Origin: Verrucomicrobiota bacterium
GTDB lineage: Bacteria; Verrucomicrobiota; Verrucomicrobiia; Opitutales; UBA2995
DNA length: 36,013 nucleotides
Reading direction: 5' to 3'
Assembly (NCBI GenBank): GCA_027622555.1
Contig: JAQBYJ010000057.1
Coordinates: 1 to 36,013 of the forward strand
Position numbers and translations under genes: made by a program. Position 1 is the first letter of the stretch. Every line of letters begins with the position of its first letter. Positions 19,208 to 27,382 of this stretch are shown piece after piece. The notes below the pieces were generated by a model. The model saw only the letters and a program-made list of their open reading frames with translations. It searched no databases and had not been told where the DNA came from.

Positions 19208-19453
19208 ATGAAGAAAATTATACTAGCATTCGTAGGCTCCCTTTTCGCTTCAATCCTCTTTTTTGGATGTGGTGGTGGAGAAGAAAAAGCAATGACAGAA
19301 GAACAGGCTGCCTCAGAAGCAGATAAGACAGCTGCAAGCATGAACTCAGATGCCGAGAAAGCCGCAGCTCAAGCAGAAGCTAAGGCCAAAGAAATGGCCA
19401 AAAAAGCTGAAGCAGAAGCCAGGAAGGCAATGGAAGATCTTAAAACCAAGTAA
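19208..19453 (+). CDS. Small alanine/lysine-rich lipoprotein
   Basis: This 81-residue protein has a lipoprotein signal peptide (hydrophobic residues 3-19) with lipobox LFFGC, so C21 is the lipidated residue. The mature part is a low-complexity helix rich in Ala, Glu and Lys, in a heptad-like pattern (KAAAQAEAKAKEMAKKAEAEA and similar). That suggests a coiled coil resembling the Lpp-type envelope spacer proteins, though without the terminal lysine-only pattern of Lpp. It is probably an envelope structural protein. The downstream Pmp3-like gene follows 26 bases later. Confidence 0.75.
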   Translation: MKKIILAFVGSLFASILFFGCGGGEEKAMTEEQAASEADKTAASMNSDAEKAAAQAEAKAKEMAKKAEAEARKAMEDLKTK

Positions 19454-19479
19454 CGCTAAAATTATACCATAAATACCAT

Positions 19480-19635
19480 ATGAATATTGTACATGTAATC
19501 TGCGCCATTCTGATTCCTCCTGTTGCTATCTTTCTAAAAGAAGGAATGGGTAAAAACGTCTGGATAGGCCTTATTTTGTGGATTCTTGGGGTGATTCCAG
19601 GAGTTGCCTTCGCCTTCTGGCGAATCACCAGATAG
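19480..19635 (+). CDS. Pmp3/YqaE-family small membrane protein
   Basis: This is a 51-residue protein with two transmembrane helices (about residues 3-19 and 28-48). It matches the UPF0057/Pmp3 (YqaE) family: IICAxLIPPVA-type first helix (here VICAILIPPVAIFL) and a second helix LILWILGVIPGVAFAFW. In yeast Pmp3 modulates membrane potential, and bacterial YqaE-like proteins are stress-related but poorly understood. The gene is between the small lipoprotein gene and a terminator hairpin and is probably co-transcribed with the lipoprotein. Confidence 0.9.
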   Translation: MNIVHVICAILIPPVAIFLKEGMGKNVWIGLILWILGVIPGVAFAFWRITR

Positions 19636-19647
19636 TCACTTACTTTC

Positions 19648-19677
19648 AAGCCCTGGGTAACATTCCGGGGCTTTTTT
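19648..19677. terminator. Rho-independent terminator after Pmp3-like gene
   Basis: AAGCCCTGG, an eight-base loop and CCGGGGCTT form a nine-base stem with one G-T pair, followed by a run of six T. It ends the lipoprotein/Pmp3 transcript. A-residues upstream are too few to be sure it also ends the convergent minus-strand gene that finishes at 19698. Confidence 0.85.
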
Positions 19678-19697
19678 GTGTACCAACCTTGATTCGG

Positions 19698-20480
19698 CTA
19701 AGGCAGCCAAAAATGGTGTGAAATCGATTCTGCCTTACCTGATAATTCGTTTACTTCCAAGATCACTCCAGAAAGACGAACATCCTTTTCAGCCACTGGA
19801 AATCGTCGAGGAATGCCATCGATAAACCGACTAATCACAGCTACCTTGTCGCGGCCCAAAACTCCGTCATAAGGCCCCGACATGCCCAAATCTGAAATAT
19901 AGGCAGTTCCTTCCGGCAAGATTTCAGCATCAGCCGTAGGAACGTGGGTATGCGTGCCAAAAACAGCACCCACCCTACCGTCCAGGTACCAACCAAAAGC
20001 GATTTTCTCGGAGGTCGCTTCTGCATGGATTTCAGCCAAAATGACATCAACCTCGGGTGCGAGTTCGAGAATCAATCGATCCGCAGTCCGAAAAGGACAA
20101 TCGACTTTTGGGCCCATAAAATTTCTACCCAAAACGGTAAATAGGCCTATTCGAATTGAACCGATTTCAAGCACAAGACGATCTTTACCAGGTACTTCGG
20201 GAGCAAAATTGGCGGGCCGACAAACGTTCTCAAGACTATCGATTTCGTCCAAAAATATTTTTTGATCCCAGGTATGATCTCCAAGCGTGAGGCCATTCAC
20301 ACCAGCATCAATCAGCTGATTCACAATTTTCCCTGTGATGCCGGCTCCCGCCGCCGCGTTTTCACCATTGGCAATTATGCAGTCAAATGGACTGATTTCA
20401 CGAAATAGAGCTAATTTCTCGACTACCAGATTTCGCCCAGGCCTTCCCACAATATCACCAAGCACTAAAATTTTAATCAT
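19698..20480 (-). CDS. YmdB-family metallophosphoesterase
   Basis: This protein belongs to the TIGR00282/YmdB family of dinuclear-metal phosphodiesterases, whose characterised members hydrolyse 2',3'-cyclic nucleotides. Motifs in order are VLGDIVGRPGR (6-16; D9), ANGENAAAGAGIT (37-49; N41 in the metal site), LGDHTWD (66-72; H69), AEIHAEATSEK and GTHTHVPTAD (about 182-191; metal histidines). The end is GMSGPYDGVLG. Its 260 residues are normal for the family. It stands alone, minus strand, with its start about 185 bases from the ilvB start. In Bacillus the homologue affects biofilm and colony form; the role in this organism is unknown. Confidence 0.93.
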   Translation of the reverse strand: MIKILVLGDIVGRPGRNLVVEKLALFREISPFDCIIANGENAAAGAGITGKIVNQLIDAGVNGLTLGDHTWDQKIFLDEIDSLENVCRPANFAPEVPGKDRLVLEIGSIRIGLFTVLGRNFMGPKVDCPFRTADRLILELAPEVDVILAEIHAEATSEKIAFGWYLDGRVGAVFGTHTHVPTADAEILPEGTAYISDLGMSGPYDGVLGRDKVAVISRFIDGIPRRFPVAEKDVRLSGVILEVNELSGKAESISHHFWLP

Positions 20481-20665
20481 ACAGGACAGATCTTAGGGAT
20501 TTCTCTAAGCGTTTGGAAAGGCATTTGCGTGAATAAGCTTAAATGAAGGTATATTTTGGCTCTCAGATATTTATCAAGAGTGTCGATATTGAGTTGCACA
20601 AAAACTCGCTGACCCTAGGTTCGGCTGAAATTTTTTCCAAAATTGGAGGACCCACGCTTTTCACT

Positions 20666-22474
20666 ATGAGCACTAAAACCGAACAACAATCGCAACCAAC
20701 AGAAACTAATCGAGAAATGATTGGAGCTGATATCGTAATTGAAGCTCTGATTCGAGAAGGAGTTAAACACGTATTCGCCTATCCCGGTGGAGCGTCGATG
20801 GAAATGCACCAATCGCTTGTAAAAAGGAAGAATGATGTTCGTACAATCCTTCCGCGTTTCGAGCAAGGGGGAGGTTTTATGGCCGCTGGATACTCACGGG
20901 CTACCGGACAAGCAGGAGTCTGTATGGCAACCAGCGGACCTGGTGCTACGAACCTGGTTACCTGTATTGCAGATTGCTTCATGGACAGTATTCCATTGAT
21001 CGCGATAACCGGGCAAGTTCCGCAACACCTGATTGGCAAGAGTGCATTCCAAGAAACGGATATCTACGGCATGACACTTTCGGCTGTAAAACACAGCTAC
21101 CTTGTTCTCGACCCATTGGAAATTCCGAAGGTGGTCAAAGAAGCATTTTACATAGCAACATCTGGCCGCCCCGGACCAGTGCTTATTGATATTCCTAAAG
21201 ATGTTCAGCAAAAAATGGCTACTCCTGTTTGGCCCGAAACCATCCATATCGCAGGATATGACCCGGTTAAAAAGGCCGAGGACAAAGACCTTATCGAAGT
21301 CCTGGACTTAATCTCTGAATCTCGCCAACCGGTTCTTTACGTAGGAGGTGGAGTTATTTCATCCAACGCATCGGAGGAGTTATATCAGTTTGTTAAAAGA
21401 ACAGGCATTCCCATAACAACCACCTTGATGGGTGTTGGTGCCTATCCTGAGACAGATGACTTATCAATGAAGTGGCTTGGAATGCACGGAACAGCTACCG
21501 GTAACTATGCGGTAGACGAATCGGATGTACTCCTGGCATTCGGAGCTAGATTTGATGATCGTGTAACCGGAAATGTTCGCAAATTTGCGGAAAAAGCGCA
21601 GATCGTTCATTTGGACATCGACCAATCTGAACATCATAAAAACAAAGTTGTACAGTACCCCATCCAATCTGATATCAAATATGCTCTAAAACGCTTTTTG
21701 GAGCTTATGGATGAGCGCGGATTTAAGGCTCCAAAGCTCGATGCTTGGCACCAACAAATCCAAAGCTGGAAGAAACAATTCCCTTTCAGCTACGAAAAAA
21801 GCGAACACATACTACCGCAAGAAGCAGTAGAAGTACTTTATGACCAAACTCATGGTGAAGCCATTATCACAACGGGCGTAGGACAACACCAAATGTGGGC
21901 TCCACAGTTTTATAACTTCAAACATGCACGCAGTTTTCTTAGCTCGCTTGGCCTGGGAACTATGGGGTTTGGATATCCGGCTGCCCTTGGAGCAAAGGTT
22001 GCTTTTCCGGATCGTCAAGTAATCGACATTGATGGAGATGGATCGTTTCTGATGAACATCCAGGAACTGGCAACTGCCAAAGTTGAGGGTATCGATGCGA
22101 AAATAATGATATTAAACAACCAACACTTAGGCATGGTTGTTCAATGGGAGGATCGCTTCTACGAAGGTGTCCGCGGCCAAACCATTCTCGGAGACCCCAA
22201 CAATATTGGAAGTCCTGACAATATGGACGCAATTTACCCAAATTATGTTCAAATAGCCGAAGGATTTGGGATCAAAGGCCGACAAATTTATAAAAAAGAA
22301 GACCTTCAGGATGCCATTGAAGAGATGCTCGAACATGACGGTCCTTACCTGCTGGATATTATCGTTCCCTACACAGAACACGTGTTGCCGATGATTCCAT
22401 CAGGCAAAACAGTGGCCGACATTATTCTGACAGCCGGTCAGCAAGTGAAACTGGAAAAAGGAAGCGGACTCTAA
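20666..22474 (+). CDS. ilvB: Acetolactate synthase large subunit
   Basis: This ThDP-dependent enzyme condenses pyruvate (or pyruvate and 2-oxobutyrate) in the first common step of branched-chain amino-acid synthesis. The 602 residues from this start contain the catalytic glutamate in [18 protein letters not shown], the FAD-binding region around [10 protein letters not shown], and the ThDP/Mg motif GDGSFLMN near residue 456. I chose the ATG at 20666, since the frame upstream from 20543 encodes a leader unlike the family and overlaps the promoter region. The regulatory subunit gene ilvN, usually adjacent, is not in the window. No leader peptide or attenuator was recognised. Confidence 0.95.
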   Translation: MSTKTEQQSQPTETNREMIGADIVIEALIREGVKHVFAYPGGASMEMHQSLVKRKNDVRTILPRFEQGGGFMAAGYSRATGQAGVCMATSGPGATNLVTCIADCFMDSIPLIAITGQVPQHLIGKSAFQETDIYGMTLSAVKHSYLVLDPLEIPKVVKEAFYIATSGRPGPVLIDIPKDVQQKMATPVWPETIHIAGYDPVKKAEDKDLIEVLDLISESRQPVLYVGGGVISSNASEELYQFVKRTGIPITTTLMGVGAYPETDDLSMKWLGMHGTATGNYAVDESDVLLAFGARFDDRVTGNVRKFAEKAQIVHLDIDQSEHHKNKVVQYPIQSDIKYALKRFLELMDERGFKAPKLDAWHQQIQSWKKQFPFSYEKSEHILPQEAVEVLYDQTHGEAIITTGVGQHQMWAPQFYNFKHARSFLSSLGLGTMGFGYPAALGAKVAFPDRQVIDIDGDGSFLMNIQELATAKVEGIDAKIMILNNQHLGMVVQWEDRFYEGVRGQTILGDPNNIGSPDNMDAIYPNYVQIAEGFGIKGRQIYKKEDLQDAIEEMLEHDGPYLLDIIVPYTEHVLPMIPSGKTVADIILTAGQQVKLEKGSGL

Positions 22475-22532
22475 AAGAGCTTCTTCACTTTCTACTTCAT
22501 GAAAGTCATTAAATAGTTGACCGAAGGCACTT

Positions 22533-22560
22533 TTGATCTATCAATTTTGACTAATCAAAA
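22533..22560 (+). promoter_or_regulatory. Tandem palindromes overlapping the troA start
   Basis: Two adjacent palindromes end at the ATG. TTGAT-CT-ATCAA is at 22533-22544 and TTTTGA-CTAA-TCAAAA at 22545-22560, the latter overlapping the first base of the start codon at 22560. A possible promoter TTGACC (22518-22523) with TATCAA 16 bases later lies upstream. The core TTTGA-n-TAATCAAA recurs before troB at 24111-24130, so this is likely the operator of a shared metal-responsive repressor. Confidence 0.65.
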
Positions 22561-23462
22561 TGAGAACTTTCATTACTCTAACTTGCATATTGATGACACT
22601 TCCACTTCATGCAAAATTACAGGTTGTAACCACGACTACCATGATCACCGACTTGGTAAAAGACATCGGCGGAGACCGCATCACGGTAACTGGCTTGATG
22701 GGACCAGGGGTCGATCCACACTTATACAAAGCAACCGCAGGAGATGTTCGAAGTCTGCAAAAGAGCCAGGTGATTTTTTACAACGGTCTCTTTCTTGAGG
22801 GGAAAATAGGCGATGTATTGGTAAAGCTATCTCGAAAAGGGAAAATGGTTTATGCGGTATCGGAAAACATAAGTGAGGACCGATTATTGGAACCACCAGA
22901 GTTTGCGGGGCATCATGATCCCCATATTTGGTTCGATCCGACGATGTGGGTGGAAACTGTTGGTGTAGTGGTTGAAGGCTTGAGTATTTCCGATCCCGAG
23001 AATGCCGAACACTACAAAAAAAGCGGGCAACGGGTAACCGAGAATTACAAGGAACTGTATAAATGGGCAGTTAAAGAACTCAACAAAGTCGATGCCTCCC
23101 AGCGCATTTTGATCACCAGCCACGACGCGTTTAATTATTTTGGAATAGCGTTCGGTTTTAAAGTAATTGGCGTCCAGGGAATTTCCACCGTAACCGAAGC
23201 GGGATTGGCAGACATCGCCAAAACAGTAGACTTTATTCGCGAGAATAAAGTGAAGGCCATTTTCGTAGAATCTTCAGTATCTCCGGCCACTATTAATCGA
23301 ATTAGCCAAGACGCAGGGGTAATCATTGGGGGTGAATTGTATTCCGATGCAATGGGAATTCCTGGAGAAACAGAAACAAGGCAAGGCGATACCTACGATC
23401 TCGGAACCTACGAAGGCATGTTAAAACACAACGTTTATCGAATCGTTGAAGCGCTAAAGTAA
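22560..23462 (+). CDS. troA: Periplasmic metal-binding protein of Mn/Zn ABC transporter
   Basis: This is the cluster A-I (TroA/MntA/ZnuA) solute-binding protein that captures Mn2+ or Zn2+ in the periplasm. A signal peptide covers residues 1-18. Four ligand positions are visible by family pattern: H54 in GVDPHLY, H122 in DPHIWFDP, H188 in TSHDAFNYF and D263 in YSDAMG. The third ligand is His, as in Treponema TroA, where the manganese-type PsaA/MntC proteins have Glu. There is no long histidine-rich loop as in ZnuA. The 300-residue length fits. Palindromes overlap its start, so metal repression is likely. Which metal is carried cannot be settled by sequence. Confidence 0.92.
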   Translation: MRTFITLTCILMTLPLHAKLQVVTTTTMITDLVKDIGGDRITVTGLMGPGVDPHLYKATAGDVRSLQKSQVIFYNGLFLEGKIGDVLVKLSRKGKMVYAVSENISEDRLLEPPEFAGHHDPHIWFDPTMWVETVGVVVEGLSISDPENAEHYKKSGQRVTENYKELYKWAVKELNKVDASQRILITSHDAFNYFGIAFGFKVIGVQGISTVTEAGLADIAKTVDFIRENKVKAIFVESSVSPATINRISQDAGVIIGGELYSDAMGIPGETETRQGDTYDLGTYEGMLKHNVYRIVEALK

Positions 23463-23590
23463 ATTGCTCCAATTCTTGGTTCAACTTGTATTTAACTGTT
23501 AAAAAACCAAAACCGGTTTTTCCTGCTGACATAGGCGGCATTTTTGGCATGCTTTCCGGACTTTAAGGACATATTACCTGATCCTCCCTT

Positions 23591-24049
23591 ATGCTGAATC
23601 TTGTTAGAAATATTTTTCGAAAAAAACCAGCTGTAGAAGAAGAGTACCTACCACTGGAAGTTGATAATGAAAATTCAGTCCCGATGGATGGTCCCTGGAT
23701 TGGAGTCGACTTAGACGGAACACTGGCTATCCACGATCTATGGGTAAGTAAAAACCATATTGGCAAGCCGGTTTTACCTATGCTCAATCGCGTAAAATCC
23801 TGGATAAACCAAGGACTTCGAGTAAAGATAGTCACTGCTCGGGCTTGAGAAGCAGATGGAATTCCACCTGTGAAAGCTTGGCTCAAGAAACAAGGTCTTC
23901 CGGACCTCGAAGTTACAAATAAAAAAGACTTTGGTATGATTGAACTCTGGGATGATAGAGCCATTCAAGTGATACCAAATACGGGTCAACCAGTCCTGGA
24001 TGGGTCACTCGCCACCAGGCCGAAAGCACCGGTTGGCGACTTAAACTAG
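23591..24049 (+). pseudogene. HAD-like hydrolase gene with in-frame TGA
   Basis: This gene encodes a small HAD-superfamily protein of about 152 codons. It has the phosphatase motif WIGVDLDGTLA (residues 36-46; D40 and D42) and a second conserved block, TARA, at residues 82-85. Directly after TARA, the TGA at 23846-23848 replaces codon 86. Beyond it the same frame continues with unchanged family pattern (KKDFGMIELWDDRAIQVIP) up to TAG at 24047-24049. No compensating frameshift is visible. A single C-to-T change from CGA would produce this codon. It is therefore a recently interrupted gene, a sequencing error, or recoding. It sits between troA and troB. Confidence 0.75.
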
Positions 24050-24110
24050 GCGTTAACCACCCAGTCGCTATAATCAAAGCACTTGCAATTTTGATAATTC
24101 CAGACCTTAT

Positions 24111-24152
24111 TACTTTGATTAATCAAAGTAGTAGTTTTTATAACTGAAAATT
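24111..24152 (+). promoter_or_regulatory. 20-bp perfect palindrome and promoter before troB
   Basis: TACTTTGATTAATCAAAGTA at 24111-24130 is a perfect 20-base palindrome. A probable -35 (TTGATT, 24115-24120) lies inside it, and TATAAC follows 18 bases later as -10, so binding would block polymerase. About 40 bases upstream an everted pair ATCAAAG / TTTTGAT (24073-24096) is also visible. The site resembles the one at the troA start, pointing to one regulator for both transcripts. Confidence 0.7.
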
Positions 24153-24155
24153 GAG

Positions 24156-24944
24156 ATGTCGCCCACAAACCCTATTCCACTTGAAATTCATGATCTAACG
24201 GTAGCTTACAACCAGAAACCGGTGCTTTACGGCATCGACCTGGAAGTGCCCGCCGGAAATCTGATTGGGATTGTGGGACCTAATGGAGCTGGTAAATCGA
24301 CCCTTATCAAAACCATCATGGGGTTGGTCCCCCCCAGTAGTGGCTGGGTAAAAATATTTGGAAAACCGTACAAGAAAAATGCAAAACGAGTCGGTTATGT
24401 TCCTCAACGTGAATCCGTAGATTGGGATTTCCCGGTAAACGTATTGGATGTCGTATTGATGGGAAGATATGGTCATCTCGGAATGTTAAGACGACCTGGT
24501 CGCAAAGATCGGGAAATTGCCATGGCCTGTCTTGAAAAAGTCAATATGGCTCCTTATGCGCAGCGGCAAATTTCAAATCTTTCCGGCGGACAACAGCAAC
24601 GCGTATTTCTTGCCCGCGCGTTGGCACAGGAAAGCGATTTATATTTTCTGGACGAACCATTTTCAGGCGTAGATGCCGCAACAGAATCGGCTATCATAAA
24701 AATCCTCATGGAACTACGTGAACGGGGCAAAACATTGCTGGTTGTTCATCACGACTTAACAACCGCCAAAAACTATTTCGACATGCTCTTACTGCTCAAT
24801 ATGCGGAAGGTCGACTTTGGTCGAACCGAGGATGTGTACACCTACGAAAAACTGCAAAAAACGTATGGTGGACGATTAACGATTCTTTCCGAGGTAGCAG
24901 AAACCCGCAGCAAACAATCCAACGACTTACCAGTCGATAAATGA
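24156..24944 (+). CDS. troB: Mn/Zn ABC transporter ATP-binding protein
   Basis: This is the ATPase subunit that drives metal import through the TroC/TroD membrane pair. Walker A is GPNGAGKST (41-49), the Q-loop lies in PQRESVDWDFP (near 88-98), the signature is LSGGQQQR, and Walker B is LYFLDEPFSGVD. A switch histidine follows in LVVHHDL. Its 262 residues are typical of the TroB/MntB/ZnuC branch. Its TGA overlaps the ATG of troC by four bases (ATGA), indicating translational coupling. A short C-terminal tail after the ATPase core is rich in polar residues and carries no domain I recognise. Confidence 0.94.
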   Translation: MSPTNPIPLEIHDLTVAYNQKPVLYGIDLEVPAGNLIGIVGPNGAGKSTLIKTIMGLVPPSSGWVKIFGKPYKKNAKRVGYVPQRESVDWDFPVNVLDVVLMGRYGHLGMLRRPGRKDREIAMACLEKVNMAPYAQRQISNLSGGQQQRVFLARALAQESDLYFLDEPFSGVDAATESAIIKILMELRERGKTLLVVHHDLTTAKNYFDMLLLLNMRKVDFGRTEDVYTYEKLQKTYGGRLTILSEVAETRSKQSNDLPVDK

Positions 24945-26404
24945 GATTATTTCAACAATTTGGTGGAGGTGCATTTTTCGCCCTCCTGCTGCTGCTCCTC
25001 ATGTTCGGGAATGAAGTATCTGCTGCAAAAATATCAGAAATTAGTGACACCCGCCTTACAGAACAATTCTTTCGTTTTTTCTCCTTCAAAGATCCGTCTG
25101 TTCAATACGCGGTGCTTGCCTCACTTTTACTTGGAACCTGTTGCGGATTGCTAGGAAGCTTCATTGTCGTTCGCAAACTGGCATTAATGGGGGATACTCT
25201 CAGTCATGCGGTTTTACCAGGCGTAGCTTTAGGGTTCTTGTGGTCCATGAGCAAAGACCCATGGGCCATTTTTGTTGGGGCTACCATTGCAGGCCTACTT
25301 GGCACCGTCGTCGTACATTGGATACACACGACGACACACATCAAAGAGGATAGCGCAATGGGATTGGTCCTATCGGGATTCTACGCCATAGGCATTTGCC
25401 TGTTTACAATGATTCAACACCTGCCTACAGGAAATAAGGCAGGTTTGGATAAGTTTATGTTTGGCCAAGCCGCGGCAATTAGCAGCGGAGATCTGACCAT
25501 GATCGCTATAGTGACTGCAGTGGCAGTGGTTCTTATTATTATTTTTTATAAAGAATTTCTGGTTACCAGCTTTGACTCCAATTTTGCTACTGCTCTTGGA
25601 TTACCTGCCCGCTTCATACATTATTTGCTCATGCTTCTGTTGGCATTTTCAGTGGTAATTGGGCTTCAAGCGGTAGGAATAGTTCTTGTTTCGGCGATGC
25701 TAATTACACCAGCAGCAACGTCGTTCTTACTGACTGACCGAATGCATCTTATGCTTATATATTCCAGTCTGTTTGGAATGACTGCCGGTGTTTTGGGTGC
25801 GTTCTTTTCTTACCTGGGAAACAGCCTACCTACAGGGCCTTTCATGATTGTGAGTGCCAGCGCTTTGTTCGCATTGGCACTGCTGTTTGGGAGGCGCTAT
25901 GGAATTGTCCCACGATGGGTTAGACAATTGAACAAGGACCGTCGTATCCAAATTGAAAACACGTTAAAGGCGATTTATCAAATTCGAGAAAAAGCTGATT
26001 TTCGGAAAGACGGAGTTTCTGTTCAACAACTGGGAGAACAACGCAACCTTCCGTTAATTGATATAAGCAGGGAAGTGAAGCGACTCGTCAAAGAACGATT
26101 TGTCACGTTAAGTGAGCAGGAAATGGATGAATTTCATCAGAGCCGGATGATTTATCTGACGCCTTCCGGATGGGGAAACGCGTGTCGAATTGTCAGGAAT
26201 CACCGTTTGTGGGAGCTATATTTAACGGAGTCAGTTCATTACGCACCCGACCACGTGCATGATGACGCTGAAGAAATCGAACACGTATTGGGTGAAAATA
26301 TTGTGCGCGATCTGGAACGAAAACTCAATTTCCCCACAGTTGATCCTCACGGGAAACTTATTCCGAGCATCATCGATCTTGGAGAAGCCGAAACAACGAT
26401 TTAG
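24941..26404 (+). CDS. troC: Metal ABC permease fused to DtxR/MntR-type repressor
   Basis: Two modules are visible in 487 residues. The N-terminal 50-325 region is a TroC/MntC-type permease (SFIVVRKLALMGDTLSHAVLPG at about 73-94), preceded by an additional hydrophobic segment (11-28). From about 335 the sequence changes to a soluble DtxR-family winged helix (IENTLKAIYQIREK) with a dimer/metal domain. The ancillary-site residues H421, E425 and H440 and primary-site E444, E447 and H448 align with DtxR/MntR, and DPHG (468-471) is conserved. The first ligand position (D8 in MntR, M10 in DtxR) is N340, and MntR E11 aligns with K343. Such fusions occur in other bacteria; function of the fused domain is inferred. 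Confidence 0.88.
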   Translation: MRLFQQFGGGAFFALLLLLLMFGNEVSAAKISEISDTRLTEQFFRFFSFKDPSVQYAVLASLLLGTCCGLLGSFIVVRKLALMGDTLSHAVLPGVALGFLWSMSKDPWAIFVGATIAGLLGTVVVHWIHTTTHIKEDSAMGLVLSGFYAIGICLFTMIQHLPTGNKAGLDKFMFGQAAAISSGDLTMIAIVTAVAVVLIIIFYKEFLVTSFDSNFATALGLPARFIHYLLMLLLAFSVVIGLQAVGIVLVSAMLITPAATSFLLTDRMHLMLIYSSLFGMTAGVLGAFFSYLGNSLPTGPFMIVSASALFALALLFGRRYGIVPRWVRQLNKDRRIQIENTLKAIYQIREKADFRKDGVSVQQLGEQRNLPLIDISREVKRLVKERFVTLSEQEMDEFHQSRMIYLTPSGWGNACRIVRNHRLWELYLTESVHYAPDHVHDDAEEIEHVLGENIVRDLERKLNFPTVDPHGKLIPSIIDLGEAETTI

Positions 26405-26407
26405 AAA

Positions 26408-27382
26408 ATGATGGATTTGATCCCCCCATTCGAAATGAGAAACTTTTTTACCGCACCCTGGATGGATGGAGCGTGGGAAAGTTCGATGTGGATTGTTGTA
26501 ATGGGAGTTCTGGTTAATTCAGCCTGCGGACTTGTCGGTAATTTTTTGATACTCCGGAAGATGGCTTTGGTTGGAGATGCAATCAGCCATAGTATCCTTC
26601 CAGGGATTGCTATTGTTTTCCTCATGTCCAACTCACGATCAACCGGGCTCATGGTAACCGGTGCCTTAGCTGCAGGTTTAGTAACCGTCTGGTTGATTGA
26701 ATTTATTCACACAAACTCACGGGTAAAAAAAGATGCAGCGTTGGGAGTTACTTTCACAACCTTGTTTGCAATAGGTGTAATTCTAATTTCGGTGTTTGCC
26801 GATCACGTTGACTTGGACCTGGAATGCGTACTTTACGGTGAAATCGGCTTTGTTTATTTTGAAGACAGTCAATTGATCCTGGGGCTAGACATTCCCTGGT
26901 CCGTTTTAAGAATGGGAGGTACCTTAGTGTTGGTGTCCTTGCTAGTTTTTGCGTTTTATAAAGAAATAGTGGTTACCTCCTTTGATTCTGGTTTGGCTAC
27001 CTCCCTTGGAATACCAGCTGGATGGATTCATTATGGACTCATGATGATGCTTTCATTGGTTATTGTTTTTTCCTTTGAATCCGTTGGAGCCATTTTGGTG
27101 ATAGCTATGTTAATTTTGCCCGGGACAACCGCAGCGCTACTCTCCGAACGACTTCCGCATATATTAATCCTCAGCCTTGTCTTTTCAGCTTATTACGCAA
27201 TTAGCGGTCTTCACCTGGCAACTTTGCTCAATTGCTCACATGCAGGAGCAATGGTAGTTTCAGGATTTTCGCTTTTCTGTCTCGTATGGATCATAAGCCC
27301 AAAAAGAGGACTCCTAATCCAAAGCATTAAGAGATACCGCGGAAGAAAAAGTGCGGCGGCGGATCCAGGCTTTGGCGGCTAA
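26408..27382 (+). CDS. troD: Metal ABC transporter permease
   Basis: This is the second integral membrane subunit of the Mn/Zn importer, pairing with the TroC-like permease. The 324 residues hold about eight to nine helices. Family landmarks are GNFLILRKMALVGDAISHSILPGIA (around 43-67, split when read) and VVTSFDSGLATSLGIPAGWIHYG (around 189-211). The gene starts 3 bases after troC and its stop overlaps the stop of the convergent MBL gene by 4 bases. The start could also be the second ATG at 26411. Unlike troC it has no fused cytoplasmic domain. A final basic tail ends the protein. Confidence 0.92.
   Translation: MMDLIPPFEMRNFFTAPWMDGAWESSMWIVVMGVLVNSACGLVGNFLILRKMALVGDAISHSILPGIAIVFLMSNSRSTGLMVTGALAAGLVTVWLIEFIHTNSRVKKDAALGVTFTTLFAIGVILISVFADHVDLDLECVLYGEIGFVYFEDSQLILGLDIPWSVLRMGGTLVLVSLLVFAFYKEIVVTSFDSGLATSLGIPAGWIHYGLMMMLSLVIVFSFESVGAILVIAMLILPGTTAALLSERLPHILILSLVFSAYYAISGLHLATLLNCSHAGAMVVSGFSLFCLVWIISPKRGLLIQSIKRYRGRKSAAADPGFGG

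Noticed and set aside
20543-20665. N-terminal extension of ilvB from the first in-frame ATG
   Set aside because: The 41 extra residues do not resemble IlvB or a targeting sequence; the later ATG gives the normal length.
23509-23520. AAAACCGGTTTT palindrome after troA as a terminator
   Set aside because: There is no loop and only a short T-run; a cruciform or chance palindrome is as likely.
23846-23870. Selenocysteine recoding in the HAD-like gene
   Set aside because: The hairpin after the TGA has an AATT loop without G and lies too near the TGA for a bacterial SECIS; nonsense mutation or sequencing error is simpler.
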